Of a DNA stretch of 64,000 nt, positions 55,118-64,000 are shown in pieces. How positions within the stretch are numbered: position 1 is the stretch's first letter; every line of letters starts with the position of its first letter. The notes beneath the pieces are model-generated. The model did no database searches, was not told the origin of the DNA, and saw nothing but the letters and a program-made list of their open reading frames with translations. Both the position numbers and the translations under genes were made by a program. The DNA comes from Brachycybe producta (Eukaryota; Arthropoda; Diplopoda; Playtdesmida; Andrognathidae): contig JAUPFP010000020.1 of NCBI GenBank assembly GCA_036925085.1, forward strand, positions 3,925,495 through 3,989,494, written 5' to 3'.

Positions 55118-55764
55118 TTAAGAGCCTACAGTGAAAAAAAACTTACAAAAATCTTCGCATGTAGGCGCTTCTGTAGCTGTGACAAACAAACATGTGGCAA
55201 AAAAAATCAATTTTGATACACTTTTGTCCGCCATTTTCTGTCTTATCGATGGATAAAAGTGGGTATATTTTAATAACGACTCTTTTTTGGATAAATATGC
55301 ACTACTGAAAAAAGTATTTTGATCGACAATGGTGAGTAATTTGAGTCGTATACAATTAGCGGTGAGATTTTAGGGTATTATGAAACTTATTGTTAGTGGG
55401 AAATTTAGATCATATAAAATGTATAAACGGAGGAGCGTTTGTCGCCTATGGGATTTAACATGAGCTAAAAAAATACGAGATTTTAAAATGAAATTAAAAA
55501 TAGAAAAACTAATTATAAACTTGTACCAATGTATCAATAGATGAGCAATATTGTTATGTACATATTGCAATTTGAATTTTAAAAATAACAATTTTTGTTG
55601 CAGAAAACAAAACATTTGCCTGAACCATGTATTTTTAAAATAGGAATTTCTCTTTCTCATTGGTTTCAATGGTTTAGCTGGGGGGCGCCACTAAACGGTG
55701 AAAAGTGGAACTATAATTGTCATCTGCTAATATTCAAAATGGTGTCACACATATAGGCTCTTAA
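55118..55764. mobile_element. TTAAGAGCCTAGAT MITE, diverged copy 3
   Basis: TTAAGAGCCTACAGTG at the left and ATATAGGCTCTTAA at the right. The GCATGTAGGCGCTTC block matches GAATGTAGGCGCTGC in copy 1. TTAA at both ends. Confidence 0.75.
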
Positions 55765-56156
55765 GTACGTATGACATATACTTATGACTTACGATCATAC
55801 AGTAAGATTAACAATTTGAAAATGTAGGGCAATCTGTCTCGGTCAAACTAAGATATATAGAAAAAAGAAAAGTAAGTCGAAGGACCTGGGAAAATATTAA
55901 CATAAGTTTTAGATTATATAGTGCAATCATGTGTGGGGAAACTAGGAAAATGATGTAATCATTTTTCTTTTAAAAGATGTGTGAGCAACAGGTAAGGCCT
56001 CTACAGTATACATGTATTAGATGCATGTAGATATATATTATGTTACTGTCAATCTACGGAATCAGTCAATCTGCAGGTTGTCTAGGCAATCTGCAAAACC
56101 ACCAAACTGCTAGTGAATGTGCAAAATTCAATACATCTTAGGTGTGGAAGTTTGCA
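55765..56156. other. No gene seen
   Basis: Short inverted words CAATCTGCAGGTTG and GCAATCTGCAAAACC (56068-56100) resemble 56810-56840 and suggest an older repeat disrupted by the next element. Confidence 0.4.
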
Positions 56157-56766
56157 GTAGGGCTGTGGAAGTCGACAGGCAATTAGAAATCGGGACAAAC
56201 AGAAGTTGACTCCGACTCTTTTTATGACGACTGGCAACTTCTAATTTGTTGGTTATGTAGTCTGACGTCACATGCTCCGCCCTTTTCAACGTCGAAGCAC
56301 ACAACAAACCAATTAGAAGTTGCTAGTCGTCATAAAAAGAGGCAGAGCCAACTTCTGTTTGTCCCGATTTTTAATTGCCTGTGTGGAGATGCAGCAATAT
56401 TGACGTATACCCTGAGATTACGCAAAATGCCGCTCTGATCCTAGGGCTTTACCACAGACTTGTTTATCTGTGGAAAGTTTCTTTTCTGCTCTTTCCGAAT
56501 TCTAAAATCTGATTTGAGAACATCGATGAAATCGGACATAATTGAAGCCATGCTGTTTTTAAGAACCAATTCAATTTAAATTAAATTTGATTACAATGTA
56601 CAAATTATTTTTAAATTAAATACATAATTATGTTGATTTAGTTTCAATTTTTTTATTTTTGTTTGTCGGACTCAGTCGGAGTCGTTGCGGAGTTGAGTTA
56701 CAAATTTCAAATTACAGGAGTCCGAGTCGGAGTCGAACAATTGTCTAAACGACTCCACAGCCCTAT
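56157..56766. mobile_element. MITE with AGGGCTGTGGAGTCG ends, copy 2, with nested MITE
   Basis: TAGGGCTGTGGAAGTCG at the left and ACGACTCCACAGCCCTATA at the right. The interior is inverse to 47086-47506 (CCGCTCTGATCCTAGGGCTT). It is interrupted at 56175-56382. Confidence 0.8.
56175..56382. mobile_element. ACAGGCAATTAG foldback MITE, copy 6 (nested)
   Basis: Long arms as at 21030, TGACGTCA at 56263-56270. Inserted at the edge of the AGGGCTGTGGAGTCG element, so younger than it. Confidence 0.9.
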
Positions 56767-57293
56767 AGTTTGCAGAATCACTAGCAAGTTGGTTGTTTTT
56801 CAGATTGCCTATGCAATCTGCAGATTGACCGATTCCACAGATTGACAGTGACATACATTATATGATGGTCAAATTAAATAAATAGTGCGCCATACTGTGG
56901 TTTATGTGTGTGGGATACGCTTAGATGAACAAACAAATATTATTTTGATACAATTATTTTTTTTTTTACAGGAATGTTTCCTTTTTTTTTACTTTGATGT
57001 GCCTCTCTTATTTTTATATGCATTTTGCAGATTTACTACTGAATTTTTGTCTTTAGTGTTGTGTATTTTCTAGAGTTGATGCAATTTTGCAAATGGTGAT
57101 CCTATTTATTTATTTATCCAAACACATTACAATAGTTTGCACTGGAAAAGGGTCGATCACGAGGCAAAATACCCCACTTATGAGCGACCAATGTCAGTTA
57201 CATCAAAAATACAAATATCTAAACAAATTGTATTTAATTAAAAATTAAGAAAGACTAAAAATCTACATGTGAAGAAATGGTAAAATCTAGAGG
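56767..57293. other. No gene seen
   Basis: AT-rich; no motif. Confidence 0.45.
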
Positions 57294-58411
57294 TGGAACG
57301 AATCCTAAATTTTCTCGAATCCGAATCGGTTCTCGAATCCTTCGAATCTCCCGAATCTCTCGAATCCTTCATATAAGAATCTTATATTATTCATTAAGAA
57401 AATACAAATAAATGAAATAACATTAAATATTAAATTATTAATAATGAAAAAAAGAGTGTGTGGCTTCACTCAGGGTCGCCACAAGGTGATCCATTGGTGA
57501 TCCCCGGATAACCGCCGAAATTGCAACAATCGCTAGGTTTTTTTGTTAGTGAACGCTTCTATTGGACGTCAATGGAATTAAAACTTATTTAACCAAAGTT
57601 TTTAAGTTTTTTAGGTTAGGATCAGGGTGGCAGTGATTTAAACCACATTGATTTAAATCATGATTTAAATCAAATGATTTTTTTAAAAAAAATATTTACA
57701 TTTATTTAAACATTTAAATTATACAATAAAAATAAAACAGTTCCCTGCATTTTTTTCTTATGTTTATAAAATGAAGTCCGGTGCTAGTCCTTTCATTAAT
57801 GCATTATTTTTTCGGAAGATATACAGTACTTGAGGAAATATCCCCCAATTGACTGGTGGAAATCAGGCACAAATACTATAGATATAAATAGTAATAGTAA
57901 TGTATTTAAGAACCTCAGAGGTAAACCGTTTTAAGTCACGAAACCTAAATTTTACAGTGGAGTCATTTGAAAGTTTTTCTCTTCATTAAAGGAATGACTT
58001 AACATGGTATACTACCATCTACCGGCCAATTTACATTTACATTTTATGAAGATGTAAAATCGTGTTTTTTTTTTAAAAAAAAGTGACTTAACACAGTTTA
58101 CCTTTGAGGCACTGATTTGCTTTGTGAACTGAAAAGGCTGCAAAGCTCGTGTTTATGTGTTCAGAATGTTAAATTAAAAGTGCTTCAATCTTAATGTTTA
58201 TTAACATTTTTTTATTATTTTGCAATTATTTTACTAACAACTTAACAATTAACATTGTTATTATTACTCATTTTTGCAAACATTGTCATAAAAAAATTAA
58301 TATTTCATATAAATGAAAAAAAAATCTGATTTAAATTCGTTGATTTAGTTGATTTTTTTTTTTAAAAAAATCAAAAAAATTAGCCACCCTGGTTAGGATT
58401 CGATTTCCGGA
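57294..58411 (+). mobile_element. GAATCC-rich MITE interrupted by a hAT element
   Basis: AGGTGGAACGAATCCTAAAT at 57294 through GTTAGGAT at 57622, then resuming GTTAGGATTCG at 58392. The interruption is 57623-58391. Confidence 0.85.
57623..58391. mobile_element. Nonautonomous hAT element with exact 8-bp target duplication
   Basis: Ends CAGGGTGGC and GCCACCCTG are inverted repeats of the hAT type. GTTAGGAT is duplicated on both sides (57615-57622 and 58392-58399). Subterminal ATTTAAATCATGATTTAAAT is palindromic. 769 bases, no transposase frame. Confidence 0.92.
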
Positions 58412-58435
58412 TTTCTAATTGCCTGTTAACTATTC

Positions 58436-59274
58436 TAGTTTCTAATACATTTTCGGTATTTTACTAAAAGTTGCTTCTGAAAAGCCGACATAAAGGAAGT
58501 TTTTATAGCCAAACTCTGATCATCTTTTCACACAAGCTCAATTTAATATTATTCAGAGTGTGTACAGTGATTGTGTTTATTAGGGGGCAGTTTATCTAAT
58601 TAATCATACACTGTATATATAATTTAAAATTTGTATTGAAGTCATTATTGTTTTAGTTTTTTTGTTCAGACACTAGAAAAGTCATTCGATTATATTTATA
58701 CTTTTATTGACCCATCAATTGGGGGTTTAAAATCTCTATTTGTCGAATGAAGCTAGGTTTTTTGGTTAACCTAAATAAGTACAACTTTTTTGTGTTTTCT
58801 TTCTCTCTCTTGAAAAAACACTTGATCTATTCTTCTATTATAAAGACGTGAATTGTAAACAACCGAAAGAAGATTTGTAATTCGTTTTAATGTTTAAGTA
58901 TCACTTATTTATAATGCGCCACACACAAATAGACAATGTGGCAGCGGTGGTCGGATTATCCATTAGGCTAAGTAGGCTGAATTCTAGAGGCCCGCTTTAA
59001 AAATGCATAAATTTATAATTAATTTATCAATACAAAAAGGAAATGTTGGCACTTTGCAATCCCTTACACACAATTACCATGTGACACACAAACATTCTAT
59101 GCTACCAGACTTGACAAAAAGACTTGGCGAGACACACAAGAACCAGGACCCAACACAAGATCAAAGTCCATCAGTTCTCAGCAACCATGTACACCTTTGC
59201 AAATGAGGCAGTTTTCCCTTATGCCACTACAGACTGTCAAGTACAGACGACACAGACAGGAGCGACAACAGTAC
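58436..59274. other. No confirmed gene
   Basis: ATTTCTAATTGCCTGT at about 58412-58427 is a relic end of the ACAGGCAATTAG family. Frames at 59003-59396 are less AT-rich but show no motif I can name; they could be decayed upstream parts of the LINE at 59690. Confidence 0.35.
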
Positions 59275-59416
59275 ACAGGCACGGGTGCCCAGCACCAAAA
59301 TTTTGTTTGCTCCACCCTTTTATGACATCAGACCAAATAATAAACCAATTAGAAATTGATGGCACTCATAAAAGGGCGGGGCAAACAAGATTTTAGTGCT
59401 GGGCACACTTGCCTGT
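59275..59416. mobile_element. ACAGGCAAGTGTGCCCAGCAC foldback MITE, copy 4
   Basis: ACAGGCACGGGTGCCCAGCA to CTGGGCACACTTGCCTGT. The exact 9-bp repeat CAACAGTAC flanks it. Confidence 0.92.
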
Positions 59417-59689
59417 CAACAGTACCAGTAGCGAATCTAGTACAGATGGCTAGTGTCCACCAACCAGAGTGCCATGAACTCTTCAGTGCTCTACAACTCT
59501 TACTTAGTCTTACACTTGCACTAGTGCACCCCAGTGCATATTATCCTCCTATTGTATCTGTAACATGGACTGTTGTATTGCCCTCGGGCATGAGTGGCTT
59601 AAAGCGTATTGGCAGGTGAGCCATAGTACTTAGTAATTTGCAAGACAAGAACCAAATGGGACACTCGGACACAGACCCACACTGTGGGT

Positions 59690-60117
59690 TTATCTTGAGT
59701 ATTTCTGCAGTGTTTGGAATCCCCACTTTGTAGCGTTAACTCATGCAGTGGAAATGGTCCAGCATAGGGCGCAGCAAAATTTGTCTGTGGCAGATATAGT
59801 GTAAATTTACCGATAGTGTTACTGAAATGCTGGTGGGGCTTCATTGGGATAGTTTAGCTCATCGTAGATCAGAAATTAGTTTATGTATGTTTAAGAAAAT
59901 TGTATGTGGTCAATGTCCCAAACCACAGTCTAGTGATATAAGTAAAGCATTGTATATGAAAAGTGGTGACCCCACTCAAGGAAAATTAAGAGAGATTTTT
60001 GCCAAGACTGACTCTTATTATTGGTCTTCCCCCCCCCCCCTCAAGGGTTATAACGACAATGGAATGCTCTTCCTAAACAGGCTATTGATGATGTCATTAG
60101 GTTTAAATTTTCATGAC
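59690..60117 (+). pseudogene. LINE (non-LTR retrotransposon) ORF2 3' fragment
   Basis: Across at least two frameshifts the plus strand encodes the typical end of a LINE ORF2: an LEYFCSVWNP segment, VEMVQHRA, a TEMLVGLHWDSLAHRR segment from 59827, and a final RQWNALPKQAIDDVIRF before a TGA at about 60117. These are the conserved C-terminal landmarks of many LINE reverse-transcriptase proteins. The reverse-transcriptase core is absent. The sequence just downstream (60184-60270) recurs inverted at 20255-20345, consistent with a LINE 3' UTR. Confidence 0.75.
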
Positions 60118-60270
60118 TGCAGTTATATATTTTTTTATATTTGCAGTGCAGGTTATTTTTTTGTAGTTTTTATATATTGACAATGCATCTTGCAGTATTT
60201 GGATCTTAAGATTCCTCTGCCATAGGCCAACCGGCCGTTTGCAGTGTATTTTTTTGTAATTGTAATTGTA

Positions 60271-60896
60271 GAACTTCTAATAGTAGAAGTACTAGTAGTC
60301 GTAGTGGTAGGGCCTACTATTAGTAGTAGGAGGGGGAGGAGGAGGAGGATGTTATTGGGAGCATCTAAGCAATTGTATTTAATTAAGTTTGCCTTGGATT
60401 GTTTGTTCCTTGTATGGAATTTAGGTAATAACATGTAAATAGACATAGGAGTTGAATGTAGTAGACATCCTCTTTGTTAAATTGAAAACTAGCTAATAAG
60501 ACGGACGTGTCTATGAAAAAAAATAACGTACAAATAAATGTATACATGGAAAATGAGTTTAAGATGAACTGTTTATTCTTAAAAGAAGAAGGTCGGAGAT
60601 AAAATTCCTCTTTTCTACAGCAAACATGAGCATGCATATTTTTTTTTTGTTTAAATTGAAAATATGCATTCAGAGGGCATAAAGAGCTGTAATTATGACA
60701 TGTTTCTAAAAAAAATTGGTAGGTCATAATAAAAAAAAGTGACCAAATGACCTCAGAACTTTTTCTTTTTAAAAACATTCTAAACTAAAATGAGGTACAA
60801 GTTAAGATTACTATGGCAGTGCAGTCAGTGCCACATATTCTTTGTTGCAAATTGACGTTTTTTTTAAGTGTCAAGTGACATCAGTGGCTAACATGT
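60271..60896. other. No gene seen
   Basis: TAGTAGNAG-type simple repeats at 60265-60350, otherwise AT-rich. Confidence 0.45.
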
Positions 60897-61022
60897 TACT
60901 AAGTTGGCAAAAGTGTTAAAACTTTTGTTTGTGTTAAGATGTTTTATAAATCTGATTTTTTAACTCTGGCTTGGAGCATTAACACTCAAAGGAGACAATT
61001 GAAAGTGTATTAGAAAATAGAA
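60897..61022. repeat. Long direct repeat, left copy
   Basis: TGTTACTAAGTTGGCAAAAG through GTGTATTAGAAAATAGAATG, about 126 bases, repeated at 61913-62040 with no mismatch that I can see. Confidence 0.93.
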
Positions 61023-61912
61023 TGTGTGACACGACTGGCCCGCCTCTCGTACCTTTGGCTCCAGTGCCGACGATGCGTGAGGAACTTCGTCCTCGTTGAC
61101 GACGTTGTTCCCTCTGCTGTGTCGGTGGTGCCGGGGTCGACTCTGTTGTCGACTGTTGCGGACCAGCCTCTATTGCTGTTGAACCTCTGGGGGTTGGGTT
61201 CACCGGGCGCGACATTTACTATGTCTAGCCTGGCACGGCCCACAAAAAGACCGTCTTTCCTAGGGATCTTTGGTATAGGCGTGACGATGCCGAAGATACT
61301 CTAGTCCTATTCGTTTTGAGTTGCTGGAGGCTCCAGGCAGAGGGACTCAGGCTGTGTCTGAGTACCTTCTGCTGGATACTCCTCTATTTTAGGAGTACAG
61401 GAACTCAATACAATCCAAAATACACAATGACACTGGTTGATGTATTCTGGACAAAACTCTTTACTTGCTCTTGATTACATAATTATTATTGCGTTTACAT
61501 AATAATATTCTCTAAGTCAGATCTCTACTCTCTGAACTCTAGACTCTGGTTCAGGGTGCTTCTTGAAATTCTCAAGACTGACCGTATTCCGGAACTTATC
61601 CGGTCAAACTCTAGATTCTGACTGTCCTCACACACAAGTCTCAGGCTCACTTGTCCGGTCTCCTGGGAGGGGCAACTGTCACCTCAGGGCGTAATGATTG
61701 ACCAACTGGGCCAATCATTGCCCTGGGCCGGGGATATTAAATCATAATCAGAAATATTCTTGGAACTTATTTCCAATTTTCTCACGGTCGGACTTGGTTC
61801 CACGAATTCTCTAGAATTCGGGCCACCCATGTCCGAACATCTGTGCACCAAGGGGTGCCTTACTGTCAAAACTGAATTTTTGACTTAAGTGTTTCACCTT
61901 CTGTCTAACTGT
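61023..61912 (-). mobile_element. Unidentified insert, possibly an LTR-element fragment with gag start
   Basis: About 890 bases with higher GC than the surroundings, between two long direct repeats. On the minus strand a frame from an ATG at 61215 reads a Pro/Gln/Arg-rich start (MSRPVNPTPRGS) that is cut at 61023. Upstream of it GCGCCCGGTGAACCC resembles a primer-binding-site region, and GAGTTTTGTCCAGAATACAT further upstream could be LTR. I cannot confirm the family. Confidence 0.4.
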
Positions 61913-62040
61913 TACTAAGTTGGCAAAAGTGTTAAAACTTTTGTTTGTGTTAAGATGTTTTATAAATCTGATTTTTTAACTCTGGCTTGGAGCATTAACA
62001 CTCAAAGGAGACAATTGAAAGTGTATTAGAAAATAGAATG
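61913..62040. repeat. Long direct repeat, right copy
   Basis: Second copy of 60897-61022. It continues into GGTAGTTGAATCACTTTAAG, an end of the AACTAGAAGGGTAG foldback family, so this side is the original context. Confidence 0.93.
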
Positions 62041-62397
62041 GGTAGTTGAATCACTTTAAGCCTGGTCCACACACAATGTTTGGTACAATATTTTGCCCGC
62101 GCAGGCAAAATTTTGAAGAAAAAAAAACCTTGCAGTTTAGGGGTGCCTATATAATACAGTTTTCAGTATTGTTTTCCCCCCACTCAGTTCTACGGAATCC
62201 ATCGAAATTATATGCCGCATTCCGCAAACACTGTTCTGACACCATAATCGAAGGAAAACTGTGCAGGTCTCAGATAACTGAGCTCTCGGCCTCAGGTTTT
62301 TCGTCTCCGTGTACCATCTCCAACCAGTTCACATAATTGCACAATTTTCCTTCTCCAAACTTGTCTTAACTCGCATTTCCACTATGTTTTTACCCTA

Positions 62398-62783
62398 ATG
62401 CCACAGTCACACTAGGCTGGTTTCCCAGCCGCTGGTTGCTGCGGGCTGGTTGTAGCACTCTAGCAGCATAGTCTGAACTGCTACTAGCAGCTGCTGTCTC
62501 CAGCAGGCTAGTGATTTTAACAGCAGCTGGTGAAGTTGGACATGTCCAACTTTAGCAGCTACCAGGTGGTCATGTGACTCCCTTCCTGCTGCTGCCATCT
62601 AGTGTGAACTTTTTGTTGCTAGCAGTGGCACTAGTGGTAGTAGAAACTACACTGCTTGGGTTGGTTGTTGTTAGTTTGTGTTTTTGCAAGACGGTGATTG
62701 GATGACTTGCACTGCTAATACCAGCAGTGACTGGACAAGTGTGAACCCAAAGCAGCTGCTGCTTGCTGTGTGACTGCGCCTTA
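62398..62783. mobile_element. Inverted-repeat MITE rich in AGCAGC
   Basis: Left ATGCCACAGTCACACTAGGC and right inverse TAAGGCGCAGTCACACAGCA. The interior has many GCAGCTGCTG-type words on both strands. Noncoding. Confidence 0.7.
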
Positions 62784-62830
62784 AGGATACTTTCATGATT
62801 GCTTCAAAATTGCAATCATGAAAGTACCCT

Positions 62831-63075
62831 TATACCAAGTACACACACCTGATAATTTAAATGCATTTAAATAATAAACGTGTTCTACAGAGCCCTGTGA
62901 AGGGTAACTTAAAATAAACTATTGACATTAAAATATTGATTTAGTATTTCAATTTAAAATATTAATAATAAAGTGAAATTTTATTTGGTTCATGTCCTTA
63001 ACTGGATTCCGTATAATTCACCTAAACACATTTAAATTGAATTCATTTATCGCATGTGTGTACAAGGTATTAGGG
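62831..63075 (-). mobile_element. MITE of the CCTTGTACACACATGAGTT family, copy 4 (inverted, deleted)
   Basis: TATACCAAGTACACACACCT to ATGTGTGTACAAGGTATTAG, with a deletion near 62910 relative to 26136-26440. Confidence 0.85.
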
Positions 63076-63907
63076 TAAAAACATAGTGGAGGGTAATGTT
63101 TAGTAAGGGACATACTGTAGATAGCAAACATCTAGTTTTTGAAATTATATTTTGTGTACATTTTTTTTTGTAATTTTACAAATCTGGTCACATGCACTAA
63201 CTACTCTAGCCTGGTGGCTTTGAATAAAACAGCAATAATTACTGTTTGCTTCAGTAATTTGGCAATTGCCAGTATAAAACGTAAAACATTTTTGTAATGA
63301 CTGACTTTTGACTGTGTGCAGTATGTATACATGACGATGTTAGAGAGCAATGTTGCAATTGCCGCTCATATTAATTAAAGTGTATGCAGTTCAGCACTTT
63401 GATATTTTAGCATAATATACTAGTTATACACATTAAATTTCTTTTTTTAATTTATGCAAATTGTGGCATATTGAAAAAAAAAAAACGAAATTGATTTTAT
63501 AACATACAACGAAATGGTTTAATAAAAGTTTGGAGTACAATTTTTTTTTATTCATGTGCCATATTTAGTTATTTTGTGAGTTTTATTATAATTTATGTGT
63601 GAAAGTAATACGTGATTGTTTTAACTAAAAACACTTTAAATGTAGTGTTTTTTATCTTTTCAGTTACTTTTTTTTTTTTTTCAAAAGTAAAAAGGTCTTG
63701 ACATTTCACCTAAAATACTTTTTCTAATGCTGTTTTTTTAAAAGTATTTTATATTTAGAAATGAGTAATAAATGTTGTAGAAAGTAATTGCTGTGTAAGT
63801 TACTAACTAGTTAAGTGTTGCATTCAGTTTGTCTCTAGTCAAGTCAAATTAAAGGTTTTGATTGACCAGTTCAATTATTATTATTATTATATACATGTAT
63901 ATGCTAA
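63076..63907. other. No gene seen
   Basis: AT-rich; no coding frame. Confidence 0.45.
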
Positions 63908-64000
63908 CCCTAATACGTTGTACACACACATGAGTTAAATGAATTCAAATTAAATGTGTTTAGGTGAATTATACGGAATCCAGTTAAGGACATGAACCAA
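63908..64000 (+). mobile_element. MITE of the CCTTGTACACACATGAGTT family, copy 5 (cut by window end)
   Basis: CCTAATACGTTGTACACACA to GGACATGAACCAA, matching the left part of 14938-15250. Confidence 0.85.

Overview
This is nuclear DNA from an AT-rich invertebrate animal genome. Protein-coding genes have introns with GT/AG boundaries. There is no operon structure, and most of the length is transposable elements and satellite-like repeats. A MADF-BESS gene, a THAP gene and a conserved PTB-domain protein point to a protostome-type metazoan, either an arthropod or a lophotrochozoan. I cannot name the species. No rRNA or convincing tRNA gene was seen.

Layout. 1-6038: a nearly complete Ty3/gypsy LTR retrotransposon on the minus strand, with its 3' LTR cut by the window edge. 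It is followed by a GA microsatellite to about 6586. 7100-15250: short inverted-repeat elements, including one of 1.3 kb with a 93-bp tandem array and two that carry 20-bp TCGACATGTCGA-type arrays. 16231-16728: a 22-bp satellite. 19360-25730: foldback MITEs and three Helitron helicase tail fragments with two recognisable Helitron 3' ends. 26136-29882: more MITEs and a 34-bp array. 30664-32724: an apparently intronless gene for a PTB/PID-domain protein of 686 residues. 33747-38993: repeats, including a 94-bp perfect palindrome. 40360-43519: a four-exon MADF-BESS gene. 48212-51079: a four-exon THAP gene whose C-terminal half resembles the non-catalytic part of P-element/THAP9-type transposases. 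51373-64000: MITEs, a hAT element with an exact 8-bp target duplication, a LINE 3' fragment, and an LTR-element-like insert between two long direct repeats.

The three host genes all lie on the minus strand. Two of them (MADF-BESS and THAP) encode DNA-binding proteins of families often tied to transposons, and their introns hold MITEs. Most long open frames elsewhere come from tandem repeats whose unit length is a multiple of three, or from palindromic elements.

The items I would look at first are these: the retrotransposon pol, which carries three tandem C2H2 zinc fingers after the integrase; the inverted-repeat element family that carries its own 20-bp minisatellite; and a MITE family that carries CRE, CCAAT and GC-box-like motifs. 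Splice models were built by eye from frame and splice-site agreement and have no transcript support.
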